Shown: one piece after another, positions 20,446-31,440 of the stretch
How positions within the stretch are numbered: position 1 is the first letter of the stretch
How the letters are laid out: every line of letters begins with the position of its first letter
Assembly (NCBI GenBank): GCA_035578905.1
Contig: JAQJVL010000146.1
Location: forward strand, 1,250,938 to 1,314,937
Direction of reading: 5' to 3'
Length of the DNA: 64,000 bases
Source: Stictocephala bisonia
Lineage: Eukaryota > Arthropoda > Insecta > Hemiptera > Membracidae
Made by a program: the position numbers and the translations under genes
Notes under the pieces: generated by a model
The model's database searches: none
What the model was told of the DNA's origin: nothing
Seen by the model: the letters and a program-made list of their open reading frames with translations, nothing else

Positions 20446-20690
20446 GACCTCAGAGGAAAAGATACAGAGGTCGCTTTCTCATGGCCGCAGCGAACGTCTC
20501 GGTGGCAGTTATATGTAGATTATAACTGATGTTCATCTTTATACATGATTACTTTGTTATCCTTGAGAACTTGGGGATAATAAAGGAGGGACTGGCTATC
20601 GCTAGCCCTTTCATCGCATGGCAAATTTCAGAAATAAACACTCGACACATATTCACACAGTTGGATGTGATCTGAATATCCCTTTTCACA
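20446..20690 (+). mobile_element. MITE family 6, degraded copy
   Basis: It starts CTCAGAGGAAAAGATACAGA then GGTCGC, and continues with TTCTCATGGCCGCAGCGAAC and TTATCCTTGAGAACTTGGGG. It shares its order with 35672-36055, 40513-40797 and 62505-62716. The right terminus is eroded (CGACACATATTCACAC near 20642 is the last clear match). Non-coding. Confidence 0.6.
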
Positions 20691-20984
20691 ACGAGACATC
20701 GAAGTCTTATTTGTGTAGGAAGGGTGTCCAAAGAGTTGTGTTTGTAAAAGAAGCATAGTTAAATCTTTAAAATCTACTTTGAAGGAATGACTGTTTTTAA
20801 AAGGCCCCTAAACGTGAATAGGAAAGACACTTGATTGCTTATACCACCACTTTGACTTTTATCTATCACAGTTCAGCCTGCAAATTAAATTTCCAGCTAT
20901 GCTTATTTAATGTGTGCTTATTTAATGAGTGCCATGAAAATAAAAACTGGACCTTAATTAACTACCACTACTTTGAGTAGGTTA

Positions 20985-21072
20985 TGTTATATTTGTGTAG
21001 GTTATATTAGGTTTTGCTTGGAGGTTATGTTGGGTTTGGTTAGGTTATGTTAGATTTGGTTAGGTTATAGCA
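20985..21072 (+). repeat. Interstitial TTAGG-like tract
   Basis: Degenerate direct repeats of GGTTATGTT(A/G)GGTTTGGTTA, ending GGTTAGGTTATAG. It is related to, but more decayed than, the tract at 12448-12533. Confidence 0.75.
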
Positions 21073-21279
21073 AAAAAAGCACCGTTGTCTCTTAAACACA
21101 CTACCTTAGGACATTATCGTATATAAGAATAATCTAGCATTTACAATTATACATATGAATGAGTGTGCTATGAAATATGTATCTTGACAGTTAGGCCTAA
21201 TACAAGTTTAATACTTTACTTGAGGAGGGATTTTACTAACCACTTCAAAAACATGAGCCTTATCAACATATATATAACC

Positions 21280-21545
21280 GTTTCTCCGCTATATGATGCC
21301 ATCGCTCGACACTAAGGACAGCGCACACGTGCTGTTATGTACCATGTGGTAGTGCGCGCAGTGGGCGAGGGGCGGAGAGGGTTCACACCAGTTTTTGTGC
21401 AAGCTTCTGTCCACCCACACGTGGCTCTAGTTTACCGTGGGAATGGCTATTAGGCTTTGGGTGCTAGTCCGTGTTCTTTCTTCTCTCGAACTGACAGACA
21501 CTCGAGTGCCGACAGCTCTTTTCACCGACTGTTGGCCAAAATGTG
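21280..21545. other. GC-rich island of unknown nature
   Basis: This stretch contains GCGCGCAGTGGGCGAGGGGC and CCCACACGTGGCTC (an E-box CACGTG) and stands out from AT-rich flanks. No open frame of useful length crosses it. A regulatory element or alternative promoter inside the long intron is possible, but there is no direct evidence. Confidence 0.35.
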
Positions 21546-21608
21546 TTATTATCTTAGATTCATGAGGTTCTTGTTATACATTTTCAACATACATTATCTT
21601 TATGTATA

Positions 21609-22084
21609 ACAGAATATATCTTTAATCCGAACTTCTTTAATCCGAAAGTCCACTAAATCCGAACGCCACCACGAGAAAGAAAAAAATGTGCATATACATA
21701 TCTTTATTGATTCAGAAGAAAATGTCTGACTTATTCAATAATTTATGTCATTACTGTATTATGTATTGATTATTTTCCAATTTTTATTTTAATATTGACC
21801 AGGTTCAGTTTATAATTTTTTTGATAAAAGCAACATTATCAAATATATACGATAAGCAGTATAGTTGTTTACTGTAATTTATGTTTACATTGTATATACG
21901 TTGTTGAATACAATCTTTTACGCTCCAAAGCATTTCTCTATTTTCTTTAAACCTTAAATATGATTCATTTTAGCCATATTTTAACTTTGTATGTGAAAAT
22001 AACAACATGTTCTGTAATCCGAAAGATTTGATAATCCAAGTCCCCCCATGCCTTTAATTTGTTCGGATTAAAAAGGTTCTACTG
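21609..22084 (+). mobile_element. pogo/Tigger-like MITE
   Basis: The right end, read inwards, is CAGTAGAACCTTTTTAATCC followed by GAAC, and the left end is ACAGAATATATCTTTAATCC followed by GAAC. Both are bordered by TA (21607-21608 and 22085-22086). TAATCCGAA-type motifs repeat inside both ends (21617, 21639, 21654, 22016). CAGTAxAACCT...TAATCCGAA termini with TA duplication are characteristic of pogo/Tigger elements. No DDE transposase or CENP-B-like ORF is present. Confidence 0.72.
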
Positions 22085-22194
22085 TACTCATCTTAATAAG
22101 AAAAAAAAGAAAAAAATTGAATTCTCAGACAAGTTTTTGAAAATATATTTTCATCCATGATTTTATATACCTACGATAGAATTATAATCTAAAA

Positions 22195-22335
22195 GGGATA
22201 GTCGTGCCAGTAGTTTGTTTAGTTAGTGAGGTCTGCAACTTCAGCTGATTTGAAATGCATTATATGTATATGGGACTACACCAGTGCTCCACAACTGAAC
22301 CTCAAAACAGCTGACAACTTGTTACACAACATTTT
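22195..22335 (+). repeat. Dispersed repeat G, copy 2
   Basis: It shares GTGCCAGTAGTTTGTTTAGT, TAGTGAGGTCTGC and ACTACACCAGTGCTCCAC with 4380-4500, and on the opposite strand with 45000-45150. Unknown class, non-coding. Confidence 0.55.
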
Positions 22336-22659
22336 ACGCTAGAGGAGAAATGTATTTGTGTGTATAAAATCGATGGTTTCATTCAATAAAAGTTGTTAAT
22401 TTGAAAATGTAGTACAGATTTAAATGGACTTTCATACGCCAATGAAATATAAAATTTTAAAAGGAACAAAAAACACCAATACGATTGAATAGAAAATGAA
22501 ACAAAAAACAGATTATTTTTCTGCAGATCCAAGTCATATCCTTCATGTATGTTTATCACTGGGACCAGATTGTTTATTTATGAAAACAACTCTAAGTTAC
22601 TTTATTTCAAATGAAATCAAGTAACCAGCCGACCTTTATTTTTCTTAGCAACTAAAATA

Positions 22660-23168
22660 ATAAATGGTTCCAAAGCATCAGCATAAACTTTTCCCCATAT
22701 TAAACACTAAAAAATCAAAACTTTGAAAATTACCAGTTTGATTCCCAAATATGTTTTTTGCCATAACTGAAAACTAATCAAGTTAGAGACATGCAGTTTT
22801 TACTAAAATATTTTAAGTTGTAATTCAAACCTTTTCTCAAAAATCAATCAAAACTGTTATAGCCGTTTTTGAGGAAATTCAATTTTTGTATGTTTTTAGT
22901 CTATAAAAATAAAAAACAAACTAAAATTTCAAAAAAGTAAAAAAATGTTTTGGATTTATTGGCTAAATGTACCTACAAACTAGATTTCATAAAAATTTAT
23001 CCATCCCTTTGCTTTCCGGTGAACTGTACATACACATAGACACACATACGGACAGACACCATATTTTTTTTCAGGGGGCCCTAAAATGAATTTTTAGACC
23101 AACTTGTAAAAAAAATATTTTTTGGACGATCACAATACATTCCCTATGCTAACGCAAATGGGAGAAAG
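22660..23168 (-). repeat. Dispersed repeat B, copy 3
   Basis: An inverted copy, from ATAAATGGTTCC (22660) to GCTAACGCAAATGGGAG (23149-23165). It retains ACTTTTCCCCATATTAAACA, CATCCCTTTG and GACGATCACAAT segments of the family. Confidence 0.78.
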
Positions 23169-23399
23169 AAAAAAAGAACAACTAACAGTTAGTTAATTTC
23201 AGACTAAGAAACAGCAAAACGTGGCCAGGTTTAGTTACTGTAGTTTCTCATACAAAAATATTTAACGCGTAGGCCTAACAAAGTTATGGAAGAGCCCTTT
23301 CTACCTTTACCTTTTAAGTTTTGCTACAGCAGACAGTTTGTGTGTATAGTTTATGATTGGGATCTTCAGTTGCAGGACGACAATCTATGTGACTAGTTA

Positions 23400-24976
23400 T
23401 CGATGGGTCCATTGTTACTAAGACCAGCTGTTCCTTATAAAGTGACGTTTATTAATAACCCGACGCCTGGCGGCAACTGAACGAACCACCTGGTGACTTT
23501 CAAAAGGCCAAACCGGAGAAGTCAACTCATCTAATTTGTGGTTAACCAACAGTTCGGTGTTCAGAAGTTCCGATATTGGTGTTCAGTGTTCACCGTCCAC
23601 GTCGTTTTACAAAAAGCATATTCTTTATATCTTAATGATATTTATTTTTATTTACAATAGCCTGCTAAAATCTTTCAGTCAAATTCCTTTAGTTGCCCTC
23701 TAAGGTTAGTTTTTGTTAAGTTATATTAGGTTAGGTTTATCCTTTTACTGGAATACTGCTAGATATTGGTTTGTAATAGTCTCCAGCTCATTTGCTCTTT
23801 CAATGTTTTTATAACATAACCACACTAGATCTATTTGTAAAAAATTAAATAACATTTAATTGAACTAAAATGAGCCTTTTTTATTTTCGTAAGTGGTATC
23901 GCGAAGGTGGTCGTATCGGTAATTTCGGCAAAATGGTTCAGAATAAAACGAAAATAATTGCACGGAAAATACAATTAAAAACTAAATAAAATAACTATTA
24001 ATTTAGCCAGATGTGATTTTTTTACTTTTATTAGAAACTTTTATTCTCTAAATTAATTATTTATTCAAGCGTAATGTTATTATTTTTGGAATATTGTTTT
24101 CGTATTTAAATTTTGAACAGTGTACAACTGAAAGCAATTCTAGTTAAAGACATTATTATGATAAATAATGCCTTATTACATCTAAACCTTTGTAGGATGT
24201 ATGTGTGCACAATCGAAAACTATAATCTGACATCGCCATACTTTTTACCGAGCTGAGAATTGTGGTAACGATATCATTATGGAGCGTTCGAACAACTTAA
24301 CTAAAAGTAAATCTAGAATGGGATTGTATCACAATAAATTGGTGATTTATATTTGTTTGCGTTATTGCAAGTAAATTTCATTACTTTTGTCTCTTTTTTT
24401 ATCAAACTTCTTATGACAATCCAAATTAATTCATGAAAACGTCAACACAGTTTTAATTGAAAATATATATTCTCTTGAATTTAATTTGTTTATGGAAAAA
24501 TATATACGATCGCATACATCGTCCTAGTGATACTAAACTGCGACGTTTCACTGTCCACTAGGCTTGATAGTTATACAAATAATGGTTTAACTTGTGAAAA
24601 TTCCTTTATTATTAAGACCAGTAATGCTTAGAGTTTTGTCTTTTTCAATTTATCGGTATACTATCAATATTTAATTTCAAATACACAGTTTTCTTCGTTC
24701 CTCCTCACTGCCACAGTTCTTGAGATTGACTCCGGTAATTCGTGTCTAAAGAAGACTCTGGGTAGACATCAGGGCGATGATTGTTCTTGGAACGACACTC
24801 CAAGGTGAGAACCGTTTCCTGGTCCCAGCTGAGTCGGCTGACACTTGAAACTTCCTGTCGCAGGGTCGGCGTCATGGATCCGCAAAAAGACTAGGAGACA
24901 CTACTGCACGCTCTACTCGACTTACAAGCTCATTATATGGATTGCCTTCTTTTAAGTTCATATATTGTGAACCATA
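23400..24976. other. Mostly unassigned AT-rich DNA
   Basis: At 23410-23530 a weak repeat C fragment is visible (AAGACCAGCTGTTCC, then TAATAACCCGACGCC). A short TTAGG-like tract lies at 23702-23740. A GC-richer patch at 24780-24930 includes an acceptor-like CTTCCTGTCGCAG (24852-24864) with about 60 open codons running into the minisatellite. The residues look repeat-derived, so no exon is called. Confidence 0.4.
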
Positions 24977-25600
24977 CCACTGTTCATGTATGGATGACTG
25001 GGAGGGCCACAGCCACTGTTCATATATGAGTGGTTAGGAGAGCCACTACGATAGTTCGTGTATGGATGACTGGAAGAGCCACTATCACTGATCGTGTATG
25101 GATGGCTGGGAGAGCCACAATCACTGTTCGTGTATGAGAAGCTGGGAGATTCACTATCACTGTTCGTGTATGAATGTCTGGGACAGCCACTACCACTATT
25201 CGTGTATGGATAACTGGGAGAGCCATTACATGGGTGGCTGGGAGAGCCACAATCACTGTTCGTGTATGAGAAGCTAGGAGATCCACTATCACTGTTCGTG
25301 TATGGATGGCTGTGAGAGACACTACCACTGTTCGTGTAAGAGTAGCTGGGAGAGACACTGCCATTGTTTGTGTATGAGTGGCTGGGAGGGCCACTACGAA
25401 TGTTCGTGTATGATTGGCTGGGAGGACCACTACTACTGTTCGTGTATGGATGAATGGCAGATATACTACCAGTGTTCGTGCATGAGTGGCTGGGAGGGCC
25501 ACAACCTGTGTCCGTGTAAGGGTGGGGGGAAGGCCATCACCACGGTTCGTGTATGGGTAGCTGGGAGTGACATAATCACTCTGTGTGGGTGGATAGGTGG
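24977..25600 (+). repeat. 36-bp minisatellite, about 17 copies
   Basis: Units of roughly 36 bp share CACTGTTCGTGTATG, GTGGCTGGGAGAGCCACTA with heavy divergence between copies. Because 36 is a multiple of three, open frames run through the array on both strands (25020-25502 minus, 25302-25649 plus) with a 12-residue periodicity. High unit divergence shows an old array. I regard the frames as by-products. Confidence 0.9.
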
Positions 25601-25639
25601 ATCAATTGAACTCAACTTATTTTTATGGTTGGGTGATGA

Positions 25640-25687
25640 CTTTTTTTAATGTTGGTTTTGGTGTGTGAAGCGAGGGGCGTCCCCTAG
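25640..25687 (+). mobile_element. Helitron-like 3' terminus, degraded
   Basis: GTGTGTGAAGCGAGGGGC leads to GTCCCCTAG (25679-25687) followed by T. The TGAAGCG and TCCCCTAG parts match the ends at 17172, 27751 and 42268, but the hairpin arms are broken, so this is a weaker member of the group. Confidence 0.4.
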
Positions 25688-25896
25688 TTGTCTCATGATA
25701 GCTATGCAGAAAGCTAAGGTGTGTGTTGACAAGTACCACGCTCTTCTTGTCAACACAATACTTTGATATGTAAAGAAAGTTCACATTAAATATAGCCATA
25801 GTAATTTTATGTGACGGTGACAATAATATCTTAACTATTATTGTATTATTATTGGTGTTATATGACACTCAGTAAAGTATTATGGTGGTAACTAAC

Positions 25897-26201
25897 AATA
25901 AGTGTCAAGTCCCATTCTATTCACTGCCACTGTCCTAGGTGCTCGACTGACAGATTCAAGTTGCCTACAAGGGTCCAGTATTAGGCCTTCTCTTTTCCCC
26001 GCCAGACAGCCGCGTGTTTACGACCCAGTCTATAGTAATTACTGGGCCCGTAAACCCCGAATGACGGCCTCCGGGCCCGCGAAATGTGCCCGCACAGACG
26101 GTCCCGCCGGGGCACTGCCCACTGCACCCACCACAGGCATGCCCTTTATTCGGCTTAAGTGTACGTCTATAAAAATTAAATGGCTAAGTCTGAATGGGTA
26201 G
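25897..26201 (+). other. GC-rich island with a 99-codon open frame
   Basis: The frame 25902-26201 (99 codons) and part of the opposite strand are open through a strikingly GC-rich segment (CCTCCGGGCCCGCGAAATG near 26067, then CCCGCCGGGGCACTGCCC). The predicted residues are Pro/Ala/Arg/Thr-rich without a recognisable domain. High GC alone removes stop codons, so coding status is doubtful. It might be a decayed transposable element or a foreign segment. Confidence 0.3.
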
Positions 26202-27750
26202 GTATTTATCATCAAATCTATCGGCATTCAACAGCAGTATAGACTAAGTACCGGTAGGGTTTGTTAAAATCACTCATGAAATTGAATCCTTTTAATGTGT
26301 GTTTTTTTTATTTTTTTATTTTATTGGATTATGATTGACTCATTAGTATATCTCACGCTAATATCTACCACATTATCTATATGGATATCAAAATACAGAA
26401 ATGTGCCTATTTTTAAAGATAGTCAGGAAAAAATAAGTAAGGACTCGCTTGTAAGGATTCAAAAATAAGACTTACGGACGAACGGTAATACTTCAATCCT
26501 GTCTCTTTTTTCAAAGAAAATAATAAATCGTAGTTATTGTATATGAATATAAATGTTTTCATCGATAGGAATGAACATAGAAAAAGCATATATTTAGAAG
26601 TTATCTCTTCTTTTTTCAAAATTATAACATGAGTTAACGAATCTTAATTGTTTTTCTTGCATATAAAACTTGCGCCTAGAACAAACTAAACGAACTTAGA
26701 CTGTTAAGTTATATTAGTTATATCATTGAATTTTAACTCAAATGTCTATTATTCAAGTAGTCTATCTCATGAGGAATTGAACATTTTTTTAGATAGATCT
26801 CATTCTGAGAATGCTACGTAGACAAAGGCTTCTGATGAGGGGTTTGGATATTGTTGTAGTTCTCTAGTTACTCTAATTACTCGAGATGCAGGTGATGTCA
26901 TCGATCATATGTTAACCCGTCGTCGAGAGCAAGCGGTGTTTTGTTGTCTGTCAGCTGATCAATTAAATACTCGTCCTATTTAATTAGGTTAATCAGCTGG
27001 CCGAAGGTCAGTGACTGCGGCTCCTTTGTTGTCTTCTTGATTACACTCTTACATTAGACAAAGTCCGATCCAGACATTTTTTATTGAAATGTTATATGAA
27101 TAAATGTCTCAGTTTAGTGTAAAATAATTAAGCGTTGCTTGGTAGTATCTTCAAGAGGGCAAAGTTCAAATTGGACGTTTTTATGAATTAATTTATCGAT
27201 GTATGGGCTTACAAAACAGAGGACAGTTTACAAAAAAATTAATAAAAAGTTTCAAGTATGAAGGGCCTTAACTAAGAATAAAATAACAATTTTTTGTCAA
27301 CTTTATCTCAACTTAAATTTTTTTATCTAAATAAAAACGATTTATCTATTTGTTTTACACTTCTTTAAAGGCTCAATGAGCAAATTTATTACTGCCGTTT
27401 TCCGTCTTCGCACGCGTATTTAACGTAAAATTTGTTACTGTATTATAAAAGATGTTTAGCGGCATTTTAAAAGTAATTTTATTCTAAAACGCAACTGTAA
27501 AACTTACATTCTTAGATCATGTAGTAAAAACACTTCTTTTCGTACAATTATTTTATTTCTCCGTGAAGAAAGAAATATTGCTCGGTTGTAAACTTACGAT
27601 GGAGCAACCATACGATAGATAAGTACCAGTCTTATCTCGAATACGACATTGTTATTTTAATGATTATTATTTTGATACATGTTAGGAGTTGTAATGTTGT
27701 TTTTTGCTGTAATATTAAAGACTGTAATAATTATAAAGATTTGTTTTATA
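26202..27750. other. AT-rich stretch, no gene recognised
   Basis: No repeat termini, tandem arrays or coding signals were recognised. A GC-moderate stretch at 26900-27030 has two CAGCTGATCAAT / ATCAGCTGGCC-type motifs in inverted arrangement but nothing larger. Confidence 0.4.
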
Positions 27751-27800
27751 CTAGGGGATACCTCTGCACGCTTCGCGTGACAACCCCAACTTCCCTAGAA
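27751..27800 (-). mobile_element. Helitron-like 3' terminus, minus orientation
   Basis: Read on the minus strand: hairpin CACGC-GAA-GCGTG (27779-27767, perfect 5-bp stem), 12 bases, then CTAG (27754-27751) and a following T. It matches the Helitron 3' end rule and is nearly the same as the terminus at 42268-42296. The body would extend to higher coordinates; its 5' TC end was not located. Confidence 0.66.
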
Positions 27801-28649
27801 ATGCATGAAAAACAATTGTCAAAAATAACCCCTTGAACCGTCCTAAGCTCTGTCATTAATATGGTGAATTATCACAAAGACTGTAATCAACCGCTATCTG
27901 GATTGATATGTGAGAGAAACATTGTTAAGTCCTTTCTTAGTACGTATGTTTGTGCCAAGTTGGTTTGTTCAAAGCGTTTTAGTTTTTGAGTAGCTTTGAT
28001 CAGTCAGTCAGTAGTATTTGACTTTTATGTTTGTGACTTCCATAGGTGAGTTAGTAACACTTGGACGTGCACAATGAAAGAACTAATATGATTCCTCGTT
28101 AGGTATGACAGAAGTGCATTGTTAAACGAATTTATGACAGTATTTTGCAAAAACGCACAGAATGACGCTAGGCTAAGATTAGATAGAGCATGCTTCAAGG
28201 AGGCCATAAAACCCAGTAATGAGTTTTTCTCTAGCTAGGACTAAGCAAGATTTCCAACCACCATTTCTAAACAGTATATTCACATCACCATATGTGAATA
28301 TTGGGTCAAATTCCTTTAGCTGCCCGCCAAACCCAAACTTTTTCTAAGCCAATAACTACCTAAACTAATCATATATTTACAAGAACATGTTGTTATTAGC
28401 TTCATTTGTAATGAAAGAACTTGCCTGTAACCTAAAATAACCTACACAATATCTTTGTGAGTTTATGTGGAGAAAGCGTCTAGTACATATTGTATAATGA
28501 GTGTTTAATACGTCCTGCAACATCTTTCATTTCTTCTTTACGGATATTCGGTAATAGAAAAACGTTTGGATTTAGCGATCAGCTAAAGGAATTTGACAAA
28601 ATATTGTCCAAGACAAGAACTTTGGCAGGAACTACAAGATAGAGAAGAA
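27801..28649. other. Unassigned DNA, possibly the body of the Helitron-like element
   Basis: No coding sequence recognised. TCAAATTCCTTTAGC (28308) and TAAAGGAATTTGAC (28584) form a distant inverted pair, which hints at a further repeat about 290 bp long, but the boundaries are unclear. Confidence 0.35.
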
Positions 28650-28830
28650 TTTTAAGCTATGATGGTCGTTTCCCAGACCACCAAGTCACCGTTGGAAGTC
28701 GACCGGCCCAGCAACCCCTATAGTTTTACTGTCTGCGGGCCAAAACATGATATTCTATTTCAACTATACGGTTCATGTTTATTATTATACTCTCAGTTAC
28801 AGTGAACACTGTATGATTGATAAATGGCAA
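28650..28830 (+). repeat. Dispersed repeat F, copy 2 (uninterrupted)
   Basis: GGTCGTTTCCCAGACCACC, AAGTCACCGTTGGAAGTCGA then CCGGCCCAGC, and TATTTCAACTATACGGTTCA are continuous here. It shows the sequence state expected before the MITE insertion in copy 1 at 8230-8870. Confidence 0.6.
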
Positions 28831-29724
28831 ATCTAGCATACCACTAGTTTATATTATGAGTTTTTATTGCAAATTCATCATATGTGAAACAAACGTTTTA
28901 CCAAATCTTTTACAAAAACCAACTTATGGTCCACTAGAAAAGGTCTTCTAGTCTTCTAGCTTTCAAATGACACTTCAAGTGTTACAATACGATTGTTATT
29001 ACAAACCAGATCGTTGAAATAGAAATTTAAGTTTTTGACGTTTTTCGCGGAGGGAAACGGCTAAATGACGTTGGTTCTACGCAGTTTAATTTACTCTATA
29101 AAGATAAAAATATATCTCAAAATATAAGAATATCTCTGAAATATTAACCAAATAAAAAAAAAAAAATAGATTTTGGATTCTGAACTTGAAAATAAAAAAG
29201 TTTAGTTATACTGACATTATTAAAAGCTACCCTAAAATCTACACCAGGTTCAAAATAAATTATCAGTTGTGAAACCAGAATTATTTCGAAAAAAGCGAAA
29301 TTAAATAGTTGAAGGAAAAGGATTGGTTGGAATCAATAACATTTTGCCAATCTCTAAGCGCTGATTGACAATATTTTTAAGACATGCCAATTCAACAGAT
29401 TCTATGGTTTACTTTTTCTATGCATAAAATACTTCAAACTAGTGAATTGTCAGTAATTTTAATTAATCCCGTATGGTTAAAAAAAATAAAACTAAATCGT
29501 TAAATCTATAATTTTTAGGACAAAAAAAAACAAGAAGTCGCCTTTTGGTCTGAATCAAATATAGTTTGATTTGATTAAAATGTCATAGATTATTTTTTTT
29601 TAACTTTTATATCGTGAAAAGCAGACCAATAAGCATTCCGCCAGCGTTTTCAAAGCGTTCGACACTCCATTGACATTAAACTGACAATGTTGATACAAAT
29701 ATCATTACAGTTGGGATATTCTTA

Positions 29725-30182
29725 TAGTCCGAATAAAATAACTTTGGTACTGGCAGAACTGCCATGCGCCGTCGGTCTGAAATGACAAAACTCATGTTTT
29801 AATTTGCTGTCAAACTTAAAATAAGAAAGCAATAATTTTCAAACAAATAGTATAGTGTCCACCATGTTATATTCTTCAAGAAAAAATTATGTTGGGCATT
29901 TTGCTTGAACTAATTTGCTTTTTATAGTGATATTTGTGTTTAAGAACACGTTTTTACGAGTGAAATTGCACGTGAGTCGTCTTTAACCTGTTACTGTAGC
30001 GAGAGTAATAATAGTAAAATAATTTCTTGTGGATAGATAACAGTCTGATTCATTGTGATTAGTTTGTTATAAAACTCATTTAATAACTAAAACAAGTTAT
30101 TGAGAAATTAATTTTGTTGTTGTAAACCATTGCAAACTCGGTAACGACAAACGCTAGAACCAAAGTTATTTTATTCGGACTA
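29725..30182. mobile_element. MITE with perfect 22-bp inverted repeats, family 7
   Basis: The left end GTCCGAATAAAATAACTTTG followed by GT and the right end AC followed by CAAAGTTATTTTATTCGGAC are perfect inverted repeats (29727-29748 and 30159-30180). TA sits on both outer sides within TATA, so the duplication is either TA or longer. About 458 bp, AT-rich interior without ORF. No second copy in the window. Confidence 0.8.
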
Positions 30183-30189
30183 TAAAATC

Positions 30190-30435
30190 GTCAAGTACAG
30201 TAGTGTGTGGGATCACACCCCTCATAGAGTCGGGTCACACTCCAATTCCAGCGGCTCCAGCCAGAGTCCAGTTGGAATGTCAGTCGTGATAGCTCATCTC
30301 TAATGGGATGCACAGCCTCTGATACGCTTATCTATAGAGGCCATCGACCGCCTTCCACCAGTCCAGACCAGTGGAGACGGCGCGTCTCTGTTCCTCGTAA
30401 TTATATGCATATAGTGCTTCTCCCTGTGCAAGTCA
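30190..30435. other. GC-richer island, unassigned
   Basis: It contains GGCTCCAGCCAGAGTCCAG and GGAGACGGCGCGTCTCTG. There is no sustained open frame and no repeat relative in the window. It could be an unannotated regulatory element or 5' exon, but nothing decides this. Confidence 0.3.
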
Positions 30436-31046
30436 AAAAGTTAAAAATAACATTCAAGGGCTTGGACTAAGAAAGTGTTTAATTACTACGAGTTGAAAAT
30501 TGTATGAAGTTTCATTCAAGAAATCGATATTATCGATTATTACAGTAAATGTTTATAAATGATAGTTTAAATATCAATAACGATACAATTTTGACCAGTA
30601 CATAACATTTTTATGCATTTTGTAGTCACATTTTCTGTGATAATTATAATATCTATTTTTTAAGGTGTTTAAATTATATTAAATGAGTAAATAAACCAAA
30701 AATATTATTAGGCCTAACTGACATCGCATTGGAAAATAAATTTAATCTTTGACTACTTAGTAAATGATATGTTTAGAGTGTTGTTGATATAAAACCGTAG
30801 TGCATCACTTAAAAATGCATATTTATAGCCAAACGTGTACGTAAAATGTTGAGAAAAAAAATTAAATACCTTAACATACATATAAAACTACATGACATGT
30901 TAAGAAAACTATATTAATAATATTAAGTACCAATATAAAGTACCAAAATACTTAATATTTAATCTTTTAATGTAGTACTTATTCCAATTTAATTTCCTAT
31001 AAATCAAGAATACCGAATGTTAAGATCTAGTGATCTGTAAATATAT

Positions 31047-31440
31047 AGCGTGTTTGAAAAGTGTGGGACAAAACTTCAGGAAATTATTAATAGGTAAAAA
31101 TAAACAAGAAAGTTCCAATGAAGATGTGTCTCATCTCACTTAGTTTGGTGTCTGTCTGTATGTGTGTGTGTTTGTTTTTAAATACCATATCTCCTAAACG
31201 GTATTAGCTATAGTTTTGAAGCTAGACACGAATATTGAACTTAATACCCCATAATATACTCAAAAAATGTAAAATAATATTTTCATCTTTTTCAAAATGA
31301 CCGTTTAAAAATTGTAACGCTAAATTTCATGAAAACCAAAGTAATAATAAAAAAACTGTCACGATACGTAATATTTAGCTTAAAAAGAAGCAAATCTCTT
31401 TGTACCTCATTTGTTAAAATCGGACAGTAAATAAATGAGA
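31047..31440 (+). mobile_element. Half of a fold-back element related to 49990-50863
   Basis: TATAGCGTGTTTGAAAAGTG, GTAAAAATAAACAAGAAAGT then TCC, GGTGTCTGTCTGTATG, TTTTGAAGCTAGACACG and AAATTTCATGAAAACC follow the same order as the left arm of 49990-50863. The mirrored second arm is missing, so this is a truncated or deleted copy. Confidence 0.55.

Noticed and set aside
24865..25034. An exon starting after CTTCCTGTCGCAG and running about 56 codons
   Set aside because: Most of its length is minisatellite sequence and it ends within the repeats; no donor recognised.
25020..25649. Long frames in the 36-bp minisatellite as repeat-domain proteins
   Set aside because: Twelve-residue periodicity follows directly from the DNA unit; both strands are equally open.
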